Positions 1 to 8,245 are shown, counted from the stretch's first letter. The stretch is 64,000 nt of DNA from Pseudorhizobium flavum (GCF_902502825.2 NZ_LR723670.1:744001-808000), one strand, 5' to 3'. Program-made: numbers and translations. Notes: generated by a model not told the origin, from the letters alone.

Positions 1-2
1 TG

Positions 3-584
3 CTAGCTGCGTGTACGACGTTGGCCGAGGCTTTTCAGGTTCCGCTTGTGGTGCTGGATCGTAGCCGTACAGGCCAAGGCCTGCATGCGCTGGTTAGCGA
101 AATTTTCACGCAGGAAGCTGACGACGAAGTGGTCGAGGACGCTCGAGCCGGAGCCGCCCCCGGCTTGCTCGACGTCCTTGTTGCCGAGGACAATGCCGTC
201 AACCAGATCGTTTTCTCGCAGATACTTGAAGGGCTGGGCTATCGCTACAGCATCGCAGCGGATGGTGAGGAGGCGGTCCGGCTATGGAAGGAGCATAAGC
301 CGCGGCTCATACTGATGGACATTACGCTGCCGAAGATCAACGGCTTCGATGCCTGCCGGCAGATCCGCGAGGTTGAGGGACGCGGTAGTCCCACTCCCAT
401 CATTGGAGTTCTGGCGCAGCCATTCGATCATGACCGCGAACAATGCTTTCTATCGGGGATGGATGACGTGATCCTGAAGCCGATCAGTCCGGAAATGCTG
501 GAGTCCGTCCTTCTCACGTATTTGCAGGAACGCGACGTGAACGAGGGGCGGAAATCTGCACCTGAAGGAAGGCAGGTTTGTTAA
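3..584 (+). CDS. Receiver-domain (REC) signalling protein, 5' end cut off
   Basis: The reading frame is open to the left edge of the window, so only the C-terminal part is visible. It holds one two-component receiver domain: the acidic pocket in 'VAEDNAVNQ', the phospho-acceptor Asp in 'LILMDITLPKING' and the Lys in 'VILKPIS' are all present. The usual switch Thr/Ser (as in 'PIIALTA') is replaced, since the segment reads 'PIIGVLAQ', so signal relay may be altered. It may be the tail of a hybrid kinase or a multi-REC protein. The GGDEF-EAL gene follows 49 bp downstream on the same strand, which suggests that this receiver feeds a cyclic-di-GMP output (inference). Confidence 0.75.
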   Translation, partial: LAACTTLAEAFQVPLVVLDRSRTGQGLHALVSEIFTQEADDEVVEDARAGAAPGLLDVLVAEDNAVNQIVFSQILEGLGYRYSIAADGEEAVRLWKEHKPRLILMDITLPKINGFDACRQIREVEGRGSPTPIIGVLAQPFDHDREQCFLSGMDDVILKPISPEMLESVLLTYLQERDVNEGRKSAPEGRQVC

Positions 585-633
585 GGTTTCTGCCGCATCT
601 TCGCCGAATGTATACAGAGTATCGGGTTTTCGC

Positions 634-1986
634 ATGACGTCGGCCGGCAAACTGTTGCCGCAGGTCACCCAGAATGAACTGCAGGCGATGGCATACAGCG
701 ATCCGCTTACAGGCCTCGGCAACCGCTACCGGTTGCGCGACAAGGTCCGGTTGCTTGCTGCCGAACGTGCTCAGGATCCCGCTCCCTTCACCATCTGCAT
801 CGCAAACCTCGACGGGTTCAAGCCGATCAACGACCTGTTCGGCGTCGCCGCGGGAGACGAGATTCTTTGCCAGGTGGCCCATCGCCTGAAGGCTTGTATT
901 CCCGACGGCGCAACGGTCACCCGTCATGACGGGGACGAGTTTGCCTTCGTCCTGCCGTTGGTCTTCGAGAGGGTGGGCGCTGAACGGATCGGGCAGATGA
1001 TCAAGGACGTGCTCTCCGCACCCTACGATCTGGGCGACCGAAACGTACGTCTATCGGCATCTTTCGGTTTCGCTATCTATCCTTTCGCCGGCGAGGAGTT
1101 CGAGGATCTTCTGAAGAGTGCGGAGACGGCTCTCTATCGATCCAAGCGCCGGGGCAGGGGGCAGATCACCGTCTACTCCCGCGAGATCGCCCTGGAGATG
1201 AAGCGTGCGACACAACTGGAGCAGGCGCTGCGAACGGCGGTCATTGCCGATGCCGTGGACGCCCATTTCCAGCCGATCGTGCGGCTCGGCGACGGCGCGG
1301 TGCTGGGTTTCGAGGCACTGGCGCGTTGGATCGATGCGGACCTCGGCTTCGTCTCGCCGTCCGTTTTCGTGCCCCTCGCCGAAGAACGCGGCTTTATCGA
1401 TGCGCTTTCCGAGACATTGTTGCGCAAGGCGGCGGAAGCCGCGCTCTCATGGCCGCGGGAGCTCTTCCTCTCGTTCAACCTGTCATCGGTCCAGTTGATG
1501 GACCCCGGAACCACGGAAATCATCCTGTCCATCCTTGACCGCGTTGGCCTTGATCCCCACAGGCTCGAACTGGAAATCACCGAAACCGCCATGATGACGT
1601 CGGCGGAGACTGCGCACCGGATCATAACCGATCTGCGGGCAGAAGGAGTGAAGATCTCGCTCGACGATTTCGGGACGGGGCAGTCGAGCCTAGGCCGGTT
1701 GCGTGAGTTCACGTTCGACAAGGTGAAGATCGACCGGGCGTTCGTGTCGCAGATCACTACTGATCGAACGTCCGAACACATCGTCAAAGCGATCATCGCC
1801 ATGTGCGACGGGCTGGATCTGCAGGTGGTGGCGGAGGGTATCGAGGATTATGCCGACGCCCAGAAGCTGAAAGCCTTGGGATGTGGGATGGGGCAAGGCT
1901 ACTACTACGGCAAGCCGGCCGACACCGTCGCAACGGGACGCTATCTGCGGGAGCAGGAGCGAAGACTTCTGGTTGCTCACCTCTGA
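634..1986 (+). CDS. GGDEF-EAL cyclic-di-GMP turnover protein
   Basis: A 450-residue cytoplasmic protein with a GGDEF domain (about residues 25-180) followed by an EAL domain (about 200-440). No transmembrane or sensory segment is seen. The diguanylate cyclase signature is altered: 'RHDGDEF' instead of RxGGDEF, which may reduce or abolish cyclase activity. The EAL half keeps the phosphodiesterase residues: 'FEALARW', 'FNLSS', 'LEITET', 'SLDDFGTG', 'KVKID' and 'VVAEGIED'. The likely net role is c-di-GMP hydrolysis, with the GGDEF part perhaps binding GTP as an allosteric site (family knowledge plus inference). The short gap to the upstream receiver gene suggests co-transcription. Confidence 0.9.
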   Translation: MTSAGKLLPQVTQNELQAMAYSDPLTGLGNRYRLRDKVRLLAAERAQDPAPFTICIANLDGFKPINDLFGVAAGDEILCQVAHRLKACIPDGATVTRHDGDEFAFVLPLVFERVGAERIGQMIKDVLSAPYDLGDRNVRLSASFGFAIYPFAGEEFEDLLKSAETALYRSKRRGRGQITVYSREIALEMKRATQLEQALRTAVIADAVDAHFQPIVRLGDGAVLGFEALARWIDADLGFVSPSVFVPLAEERGFIDALSETLLRKAAEAALSWPRELFLSFNLSSVQLMDPGTTEIILSILDRVGLDPHRLELEITETAMMTSAETAHRIITDLRAEGVKISLDDFGTGQSSLGRLREFTFDKVKIDRAFVSQITTDRTSEHIVKAIIAMCDGLDLQVVAEGIEDYADAQKLKALGCGMGQGYYYGKPADTVATGRYLREQERRLLVAHL

Positions 1987-2021
1987 TCCAGAGGCACGCC
2001 TTACCTGGTGCGGCCGCTACG

Positions 2022-2046
2022 AAAAAGGCGGCGCTGCGGCGCCGCC
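2022..2046 (-). terminator. Rho-independent terminator of the PRC-barrel gene
   Basis: Inverted repeat GGCGGCGC (2027-2034) / GCGCCGCC (2039-2046) with a TGCG loop. Read on the minus strand it is followed by five T, giving a normal intrinsic terminator 36 bp beyond the stop codon of the minus-strand gene. It also lies just after the GGDEF-EAL stop but has no T run on that strand. Confidence 0.7.
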
Positions 2047-2082
2047 CCTTCAAGATGCCTTAATGCGTCACACGCTCCGGGC

Positions 2083-2826
2083 TTAGTTGTTACCTTCAGC
2101 CGTCGGCGGGGTAGTGGCATTCGGCATCGGTGTCGCAGCACCGGTGGACGAAGTTGTCGTCGTATCGGTGGTCGCCGCATCAGCGGCTGCCTGCTGGTCT
2201 TCGAGCGTCATGAACTCCGGAGCCGCATTGAGCGAATCCTTCGTTTCAGTCGTCGTCAGACGGATCTCATTGTTGTTTTCCATGTCGCGGGTCATGGAGA
2301 TGTTTTCCATCGGAACCGCGACATCCTTCTCGCCGATACCGAGGAAGCCGCCGACGCCGATCACGGCTGCGACGATGCCGCCATCTTTCTCAAGAATCAG
2401 GTCGTTGATGTCGCCAACGCTTTCATCTTCAGCGTTATAAACCGACTTGCCGATGTAGTCGTTGGCGCTGATCTGCGTCTCAGACTGTTCGGTCAGGTAA
2501 GAGCCCGAAGCGGCAGCAGTATCTGTCGAAGCATCCGTGCTTGGGGTGGCTGCAGTGTCCGTGGTCGCATCGGTCTCCGGAGTGGCAGCAGTATCCGTGG
2601 AAGCGTCAGCGCCTGGAGTTGCCGGAGTAGCGGCAGCGTTGTCGGTCGACGAGGCGCCTGCGGCGGGTGCGCCGTCGGTGCCGGTCATCGGCTTCATTGC
2701 GGGATCTGCAGGAGCAGCCGGAGACGCCGGTGCGGCCGGATCGCTGGTCTGGGCCATGGCCGGTGCGATTGCAGTGGAGGCCATCAGGACGGCTGCGGCC
2801 GCCATTGTGCTGAAAGTCTTCTTCAT
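2083..2826 (-). CDS. Secreted PRC-barrel domain protein with Thr/Ala/Asp repeat linker
   Basis: A 247-residue protein starting with a classic signal peptide ('MKKTFSTMAAAAVLMAS' up to 'APAMAQ'), so periplasmic or exported. Residues about 27-115 are a low-complexity linker rich in Ala, Pro, Thr and Asp, with three 12-residue repeats. A PRC-barrel follows ('YIGKSVYNAEDESVGDIND', 'GVGGFLGIGEKDVAVPM'), then a second Thr/Ala-rich tail. PRC-barrels occur in photosystem H subunits, RimM and many rhizobial exported proteins of unknown role, and no catalytic function is implied. A good Shine-Dalgarno (AGGAAGG) precedes the ATG. The gene stands alone between genes of other function. Confidence 0.85.
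   Translation of the reverse strand: MKKTFSTMAAAAVLMASTAIAPAMAQTSDPAAPASPAAPADPAMKPMTGTDGAPAAGASSTDNAAATPATPGADASTDTAATPETDATTDTAATPSTDASTDTAAASGSYLTEQSETQISANDYIGKSVYNAEDESVGDINDLILEKDGGIVAAVIGVGGFLGIGEKDVAVPMENISMTRDMENNNEIRLTTTETKDSLNAAPEFMTLEDQQAAADAATTDTTTTSSTGAATPMPNATTPPTAEGNN
2510..2617 (-). repeat. Three tandem imperfect 36-bp repeats inside the PRC-barrel gene
   Basis: Units at 2510-2545, 2546-2581 and 2582-2617 each encode a 12-residue block of the type 'TDA(S/T)TDTAAxP'. They are in frame, so unit number can change without breaking the gene. Such coding microsatellites in linkers often vary between strains. Confidence 0.8.
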
Positions 2827-2998
2827 GTCGAACCTACCTTCCTAGTGTTCTCGATGTGAACGCGCGACGTTCAATCGCGCTGGTTCGCGCAGACAATGGA
2901 TCGACCTGGAGTTTAGTTCCGGCTCAATGCCGAAATTATAGGCGGGTGCTCTGCTAACTGCCGGTTGGCGATCGGCGAACTAAGGGAAGTTGGAAGGC

Positions 2999-3883
2999 TC
3001 AGACGCGGAAGCTCGGCTCATGCGTGCCGGCGGCACCGGCGGTGAAGGCGAACATTTGGCCGGCAAGAGGGTCGCTCTCCCGCTGGTCAGGGCTCAGTCC
3101 TTCCCAGGCCGACGTAACCCCGATGTTCGTCAGGCCGGGTCCGAAGAAGACGGGACAAGTCGTCTGCCGCGCCGGCAGCGTGCGCCTCGTCACCAGCGTA
3201 CCGTCCGGAGAATAACAGTCCACCGCTCCGGCGCCCCACCGCGCATTCCAGATGTTGCCGTCCCGGTCACAGACCGAGCCGTCCATGCCGCCCGGCTGAT
3301 CGCTGGTGTCGATGAGCACGGTGGGCTCGCCGACAGGCAGTCCCGTAGAGGAGTCGAGGCTGACCCGCATCAGGAGGTTCTTCGTGGTGTCGACGAAATA
3401 GCCGGTGGAACCGTCCGGCGAGAAGCAGATTCCGTTTGGGATGCTGATATTGCTGAAGAGCCGGGTCACGGTCTTCCGTGCCACATGGTAGATGGCTCCG
3501 GCCCCTTCCTCGGCTCCTTTCCCCATCGTCCCGATCCAGAGACAGCCACTCGGATGGAGCCGTCCGTCATTGGAGCGGGTGCCGGCATTCCCAGCCTCTA
3601 GCTCGCAATAGAGGCTGAGCGCACCGTCTCGGCGGTTGCGGATGTAAAGCCCCTCTTCGGTTGCCAGAAGCTGTCGTTCCTCATCGATGCGGGCGATGAC
3701 GCTCGCCATGAATGGCAGCGGGTGATGTCGCTCCTCACCGGTAGAGAGGTTCCTTTCGTGAAGCAGCTTCCCCAGGATGTCGAACCACCAAAGCGTGTTC
3801 GTTTCCGGTTCGAAGCTTGGCCCCTCTCCGAGCTCGGAAACGGTGTTGGACAAGGTCGCAGGCTCGGATTTTGCGTCGTGCAT
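2999..3883 (-). CDS. SMP-30/gluconolactonase/LRE family sugar lactonase
   Basis: A six-bladed beta-propeller lactonase of about 294 residues, predicted to hydrolyse an aldonolactone in sugar catabolism. The three metal ligands expected in the family are visible: Glu in 'LGEGPSFE', Asn in 'SIPNGICFSPDG' and Asp in 'PGGMDGSVCDRDGN'. The substrate-side motif 'NDGRLHPSGCLWIGTMG' is also present. An upstream in-frame ATG at 3946 would add 21 residues. I prefer 3883 because GGAG sits 6 bases before that ATG and the resulting N-terminus matches the usual family length. The gene is divergent from the LuxR-type regulator at 4136. The exact sugar cannot be read from sequence. Confidence 0.85.
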   Translation of the reverse strand: MHDAKSEPATLSNTVSELGEGPSFEPETNTLWWFDILGKLLHERNLSTGEERHHPLPFMASVIARIDEERQLLATEEGLYIRNRRDGALSLYCELEAGNAGTRSNDGRLHPSGCLWIGTMGKGAEEGAGAIYHVARKTVTRLFSNISIPNGICFSPDGSTGYFVDTTKNLLMRVSLDSSTGLPVGEPTVLIDTSDQPGGMDGSVCDRDGNIWNARWGAGAVDCYSPDGTLVTRRTLPARQTTCPVFFGPGLTNIGVTSAWEGLSPDQRESDPLAGQMFAFTAGAAGTHEPSFRV

Positions 3884-4135
3884 GATGAGCTCCGGGAAGT
3901 GAATCTTGCACCATCGCTTGGACGCTGCAAATGTCTCCACCAACATGACTTCCTGTCAGATTGGCGATTGCTATTGCGGAATTTTCGACATACCTGTCTA
4001 TAATCTTTCTCTGTAAAGACAAGATTGCATCGACGGGGCGTAGGTGTCGGACAACTCCGTTCCCGGGCCTGAATTGCTCTCCATCCGACCATTTCGGTCA
4101 GTCGCGTCAAACCAGGAAATCGAGAACTCCGCCCC

Positions 4136-4867
4136 ATGCCGCCTTTGGAAAAGAGCATCGCAAACGAATCGACCGAGGATCAGATCCTGGAGATCAAGGG
4201 ACTGAAGACGCAGTTCGACGTATTCCGGTTCATGAAGCGGATAACCGAATCCTATGGCGCTCGCGCTTTCATGGTCGTGAACATGCCGGGACCGACCTCC
4301 CTCACTCTTTCCGCCCATAGCGTCATCACCAACTGGCCTGCGGAACTCATAACTCATTTCGACCGCGAGGGACTTCTCTCCTCCAGCCCAATCCTGAAGC
4401 AGTTGCGTGAATCGTTCATTCCCACCCAGTATGACTTGGAGGCGGTGAACCTTGTGCGCGGCAATACGGTTTCGACTGACCTGTTCGGCCCTTACCGTCT
4501 GGTGCGAGGCGCCTATTTCCCGGTTCACGACAGTACTGGGATGCGCGGCGCCCTATCGCTCGCCGGTGATGGTGCTCCCTTCACGCATCAGCAGATGATG
4601 GAACTCAGCTATCTGGCCATCCATGTCTATGAGCGGCTCGGGCAGATACGCAGCATGACCACCCGCACCGTCGAGACGCTGACCGAACGCGAGCTGGACT
4701 GCATCACCTGGACGGCAGCTGGAAAGACAAGCGCAGAAATCGCCGAAATCCTGGGGCTGTCCGAGCATACGGTCAATCACTACCTCAACCGAGCTGCCAA
4801 GAAGCTGGACAGCGTCAATCGCACCCAGGCGGTCGCAACCGCGTTCCGCCTAGGACTTATTTGCTGA
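4136..4867 (+). CDS. LuxR-family transcriptional regulator (solo, AHL site degenerate)
   Basis: A 243-residue protein with an N-terminal autoinducer-binding-like domain (about 25-165) and a C-terminal LuxR helix-turn-helix ('LTERELDCITWTAAGKTSAEIAEILGLSEHTVNHYLNRAAKKL'-type region, residues about 180-240). The HTH is complete. In the sensor domain the invariant Asp-Pro and Trp that hold the acyl-homoserine lactone in TraR/LuxR are not recognisable (segment 'LSSSPILKQLRESFIP'), so it probably does not bind a standard AHL, as with the rhizobial VisN/VisR type. No luxI-type synthase is in the window. It diverges from the lactonase gene, so it may regulate it (inference). Confidence 0.85.
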   Translation: MPPLEKSIANESTEDQILEIKGLKTQFDVFRFMKRITESYGARAFMVVNMPGPTSLTLSAHSVITNWPAELITHFDREGLLSSSPILKQLRESFIPTQYDLEAVNLVRGNTVSTDLFGPYRLVRGAYFPVHDSTGMRGALSLAGDGAPFTHQQMMELSYLAIHVYERLGQIRSMTTRTVETLTERELDCITWTAAGKTSAEIAEILGLSEHTVNHYLNRAAKKLDSVNRTQAVATAFRLGLIC

Positions 4868-5180
4868 CCGTCGCGTGAATCGCGCTGCTCACAAAATGAG
4901 CACACCGCCTCCGCGGAACTCTGTTGCATCCGGTCAGGCGGCGCCACTGCCGCATCCCCGGCGACGTCCGCCATCTGGCACGGTCCGTGCATTGCACGGG
5001 GAAGGCCCAGAGGGGACCCACAGCGTCCGATAGTGACGTGATGAGAAACGATGCTGCCTGGCGTTCAATGAGCTTGCGTCGGGCAGCATCGCCATTGCGT
5101 GTTGCAGCATCGGGCGACCAACTCCTATAAGGACTCCGGACCAGTCGCCCTGCGACTGTCGCGCGACAGGAGTTTGATCG
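4868..5180 (+). promoter_or_regulatory. 313-bp gene-free leader of mrp, packed with inverted repeats
   Basis: No convincing ORF is present. Inverted repeats seen: TGCTCA/TGAGCA (4886-4902); GCACGG-T-CCGTGCA-T-TGCACGG, three alternating half-sites (4978-4999); CGATGCTGCC (5049-5058) / GGCAGCATCG (5082-5091), which can be extended inwards by 6 more pairs including G-U; a second copy of GCAGCATCG at 5104-5112 able to compete for the same 5' arm; GGGCGAC (5112-5118) / GTCGCCC (5144-5150); and the perfect palindrome CTGTCGCGCGACAG (5156-5169), which touches the Shine-Dalgarno of mrp. The layout suggests a cis-acting RNA or a small RNA gene rather than random sequence; function unknown. Confidence 0.55.
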
Positions 5181-6320
5181 ATGACGGACGTGACCAAGGA
5201 ACAGGTTCTGGCGGCGCTTGCAAAGGTCCGGGGCCCTGACCTCACCGATGACATCGTCTCGCTGAAGATGGTCTCTGATGTCTTCATCTCCGACAACAAG
5301 GTGTACTTCTCGATCACCGTGCCCGCCGACCGGGCCGAGCAGTTGGAGCCGTTGCGGGCAGCCGCCGAGCGATCGGTCAAGGCCGTTCCCGGCGTCAAAG
5401 GTGCCCTGGTAACGCTGACGGCGGATCGAAAGGCCGGTGCCGCGCCCTCTGTCCCGCCAAGTCGCCCGCAATCTGCAGCCCCGCCGCACGCGCATGGGTC
5501 TCCGGCGCGCCCGGAAAAGGCGGGCGTACCGGGAGTGGGCGCGATCATAGCGGTTGCGTCCGGGAAGGGGGGAGTGGGGAAGTCCACGACCGCTGTCAAT
5601 CTTGCCCTCGGCCTGCAGGCCATTGGGATGAAGGTCGGAATACTCGACGCAGATATCTACGGTCCCTCTATTCCGCGGCTCCTGAAGATTTCGGGGCGGC
5701 CGCAGCAGATCGAAAACCGCATCATCCGTCCGATGGAGAACTATGGCCTCAAGGCCATGTCCATGGGTTTCCTTGTCGACGAAGAGACCGCCATGATCTG
5801 GCGTGGCCCGATGGTTCAGTCGGCGCTTCTGCAGATGCTGCGGGAGGTGGCCTGGGGCGAGCTCGACGTCCTGGTCGTCGACATGCCCCCCGGCACCGGC
5901 GACGTGCAACTCACCATGGCCCAGCAGGTGCCTCTTGCTGGCGCAGTTATCGTCTCTACCCCGCAGGACCTGGCGCTGATCGACGCTCGCAAGGCCATCA
6001 CCATGTTCCGCAAGGTGGAAGTGCCGCTGCTCGGCATCATTGAGAACATGAGTTACTTCGTGGCGCCCGATACCGGTGCGCGCTACGACATCTTCGGCCA
6101 TGGCGGCGCACAGGCAGAAGCCGCGCGGATCGGCGTCCCCTTCCTGGGTGAAGTGCCGCTGACCATCGACATCCGCGAGAAGTCCGATAGTGGAACGCCT
6201 GTCGTGGCAGCGGATCCTGAGGGGCTCGCCGGGCAGATCTATCGGGATATCGCGTTACGGGTGCGCGAGGCGTTGGAGGGGCGGGTGGAAAGACCGGCTC
6301 CTACGATCGTCTTCGAATAG
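5181..6320 (+). CDS. mrp: Mrp/ApbC/NBP35-type P-loop ATPase, Fe-S cluster carrier
   Basis: A 379-residue protein with an N-terminal MIP18/DUF59 domain (about 1-85), a Pro/Ala-rich linker, then a deviant Walker A P-loop ('SGKGGVGKST', about residue 127) and the Mrp switch motifs ('DADIYGPSIPRLL', 'DMPPGTGD'). Family members bind ATP and carry or help assemble Fe-S clusters in the cytosol. The C-terminal CxxC that bridges a cluster in many Mrp proteins is absent: after 'NMSYF' the sequence is 'VAPDTGARYDIFGHGG'. This cysteine-less variant seems common in alphaproteobacteria (from memory), but it makes cluster carriage uncertain. AGGAG lies 8 bases before the ATG. Confidence 0.93.
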   Translation: MTDVTKEQVLAALAKVRGPDLTDDIVSLKMVSDVFISDNKVYFSITVPADRAEQLEPLRAAAERSVKAVPGVKGALVTLTADRKAGAAPSVPPSRPQSAAPPHAHGSPARPEKAGVPGVGAIIAVASGKGGVGKSTTAVNLALGLQAIGMKVGILDADIYGPSIPRLLKISGRPQQIENRIIRPMENYGLKAMSMGFLVDEETAMIWRGPMVQSALLQMLREVAWGELDVLVVDMPPGTGDVQLTMAQQVPLAGAVIVSTPQDLALIDARKAITMFRKVEVPLLGIIENMSYFVAPDTGARYDIFGHGGAQAEAARIGVPFLGEVPLTIDIREKSDSGTPVVAADPEGLAGQIYRDIALRVREALEGRVERPAPTIVFE

Positions 6321-6443
6321 GCTTCAGAACTGTCGCACATCTATGCCGGTTCGCTAAATTGTCAGCCTGTTCAAGCTTTTCCCGATGAGCCGTTAACGCC
6401 TCGTCAAGGTTAATGATTGATCCTTCGCGGGTTGCCGTAGCCC

Positions 6444-7622
6444 GTGGAGTCCCTCGTTTTGCGTTCGAATGTTCTTTTGAGTCGCAACTGCCGTGCCCGC
6501 CTGAATGCCTGGAGCACTCCTGCGCTATTCGGCCTTGTCGCGTGGCTGGCCTTTCCCTCTACGGCGTCCCATGGGGATCTTTCCGCTCTTCTGAATGGGC
6601 TCGATGCAGGTCAGAGATGGCGGACCGTTTTGACCCATTCTCCGGCCGGATCCATTCATTCTTCCGAGCTCGCCTTCCCCGGCGCGGAGCGCATGCTTCC
6701 TTCCGATGCAGGTCTGGCTCTGCCGGATGGCAGCAAGATCGCCTTTGTTGGGGGTGGCAGCAAGGACGACGCTACGCCGGACGAGGATCGCGTCAACCGG
6801 AAGGCGAAGAAGGGGCGTATCGTGGCGGTGGAGCCGATGCAGCCTCCCAAGGCCTTCAGTGCCGGTTCGATCCTGCAACGGACCAGTGCGCTGACGCTGC
6901 CGCCGCAAGGCCGACAGGAACTGGCCGGGTTCGCCAAGCCCGGGAAGAAGGTCAAGGAGTTCGAACTGGCGTCCTTCTACTTCCGCAAGGAGGAGAAGCC
7001 GGCTGCCGGTGTGTCGCCGATGATCGCCAGCCTCGTAACCAATGACAAGGCCGATGTCCTGGCAACCGCCTACGCGCCTCCAGAGCCGGATTTCGCCCGG
7101 GAATCGCCGTTCGACGCTATCCTCAAGAAGCCCGAAGCCGGGCGCTTCATCCCGCCGATCGGGCGTGATGATCATGCATGGGCCGCGACGCCGCTTCCGG
7201 CGGAAACATTTTCGGCCCGTGAGCAGCAATGCCTCGCGTCCGGCATCTACTTCGAAGCACGTGGCGAATCGGCGCGCGGGCAGGCGGCCGTGGCGCAGGT
7301 CATCCTCAACCGCGTACGCAATCCTGCCTATCCGGATACGATCTGCGGCGTCGTTTACCAGAACGAGGATTGGCGCAACCGCTGCCAGTTCTCCTTTGCC
7401 TGCGACAACATCCGGGACCGCATCCGCTCGCAATATCACTGGAAGATGGCTCGCGAGGTCGCCATGGCGGTCACCGCCGGGAAGATCTGGCTAAACGAGG
7501 TGGGCTCATCGACCCACTACCACGCGGTATACGTCCGCCCGAAGTGGGCGCGGTCTATGAAGAAGGTCGGGCGCATCGGCCTGCATATCTTCTATCGCAC
7601 CTATGGCGGCGGCTGGAGCTGA
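6444..7622 (+). CDS. SleB/CwlJ-type cell wall hydrolase
   Basis: A 392-residue protein with a GTG start. A hydrophobic segment near residues 25-42 suggests export or membrane anchoring. The long middle part (about 45-245) is low in recognisable motifs. The C-terminal Hydrolase_2 domain (about 255-385) is the SleB/CwlJ fold, with the catalytic Glu in 'IYFEARGES' and the typical 'AVAQVILNRVRNPAYPDTICGVVYQ' and 'SSTHYHA' segments. It is predicted to cleave peptidoglycan. In non-sporulating rhizobia it is likely a housekeeping wall-remodelling enzyme. The next gene starts about 270 bp downstream behind its own promoter. Confidence 0.85.
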   Translation: MESLVLRSNVLLSRNCRARLNAWSTPALFGLVAWLAFPSTASHGDLSALLNGLDAGQRWRTVLTHSPAGSIHSSELAFPGAERMLPSDAGLALPDGSKIAFVGGGSKDDATPDEDRVNRKAKKGRIVAVEPMQPPKAFSAGSILQRTSALTLPPQGRQELAGFAKPGKKVKEFELASFYFRKEEKPAAGVSPMIASLVTNDKADVLATAYAPPEPDFARESPFDAILKKPEAGRFIPPIGRDDHAWAATPLPAETFSAREQQCLASGIYFEARGESARGQAAVAQVILNRVRNPAYPDTICGVVYQNEDWRNRCQFSFACDNIRDRIRSQYHWKMAREVAMAVTAGKIWLNEVGSSTHYHAVYVRPKWARSMKKVGRIGLHIFYRTYGGGWS

Positions 7623-7744
7623 ATGCGGCCTGACGCCGCTGCCTCGTGATTCCGCTCAAGAAGTTTAGGCCGATAGTAGTGCTTCTGCCGTAAATGCTTG
7701 AAAAATAGAATCAATTGGCTTGGATCCCATCTCGTCCCCATGCC

Positions 7745-7773
7745 TTGACTATGCAGGCGCTCAAAACTATGTT
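7745..7773 (+). promoter_or_regulatory. Likely sigma-70-type promoter of the atpIBEF'F operon
   Basis: TTGACT (7745-7750), a 17-bp spacer and TATGTT (7768-7773), lying 118 bp upstream of the atpI start in an otherwise gene-free 269-bp gap. Spacing is ideal, and the -10 deviates at two positions. No other good promoter was seen in the gap. Confidence 0.5.
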
Positions 7774-7891
7774 GCGCCCGACTTGAAAACGGGCCGGAAG
7801 GCGCGAAATCCCTAGCAGTCAGCATGTTTCGCACACGGATCGGACGGTCGATGCACCGTAGGATGCGGGAAGACGGCAAGGGAGGATGCGG

Positions 7892-8245
7892 ATGACGGAT
7901 AATCGGGACGAGAGTCTGGAGCAGCGCCGCAGGCGTCTTTCTGCCGCCTTGGCGGAGCGGGACGCGGAAGAAGCGGCTGAAGCGAAGAGGGATGCGCAGA
8001 GCGAGGAAAGCCGTCGTGGGATGGCTCTCGGTCTGAAGATCTCCTCGGAATTCATCGCCGCAATCGCGGTGGGCGCCATGCTCGGCTATCTTCTCGACCG
8101 TTTTGCCGGTACAGGGCCCTGGGGCATGATCATCCTGCTCCTCCTTGGCTTCTGCGCCGGTATACTGAATGTCCTGCGGGCAGTGGGGATGGTTGCAATG
8201 CCGCCATCCTTGGCTGGTGGCCGGGATAAGAAGCGAAAGCCTTGA
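7892..8245 (+). CDS. atpI: ATP synthase protein I (AtpI)
   Basis: A 117-residue membrane protein, first gene of the F0 operon. It has a charged N-terminal helix rich in Glu, Arg and Ala, then two membrane spans (around 'FIAAIAVGAMLGYLLDRFAG' and 'GMIILLLLGFCAGILNVLRA'). It is thought to help assemble the c-ring and perhaps handle Mg2+. Two ATGs lie close together; I chose 7892 because GGGAGG sits 7 bases before it, whereas the ATG at 7886 overlaps that ribosome binding site. Confidence 0.88.
   Translation: MTDNRDESLEQRRRRLSAALAERDAEEAAEAKRDAQSEESRRGMALGLKISSEFIAAIAVGAMLGYLLDRFAGTGPWGMIILLLLGFCAGILNVLRAVGMVAMPPSLAGGRDKKRKP

Noticed and set aside
2510..2617. Tandem 36-bp units considered as a CRISPR array
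   Set aside because: Units are directly adjacent without spacers and lie in a coding frame; no cas gene is present.
3884..3946. Upstream start for the SMP-30 lactonase (adds 21 residues)
   Set aside because: The internal Met at 3883 has better spacing to GGAG and gives the normal family start; the extension has no recognisable signal peptide.
3974..4004. TTGCGG - 19 bp - TATAAT as the LuxR gene promoter
   Set aside because: The -10 is perfect but the -35 and the 19-bp spacing are poor; not strong enough to list.
4886..4902. TGCTCA/TGAGCA stem after the LuxR gene as a terminator
   Set aside because: Six pairs only and no T run; counted only as part of the structured gap.
4857..6101. A 414-codon minus-strand frame opposite mrp
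   Set aside because: Shadow of mrp; composition (Arg, His, Gly) and lack of any motif argue against coding.
6394..6413. Two TTAA words considered as a CtrA site
   Set aside because: The spacing between the TTAA halves is 13, not the 6-7 bp expected.
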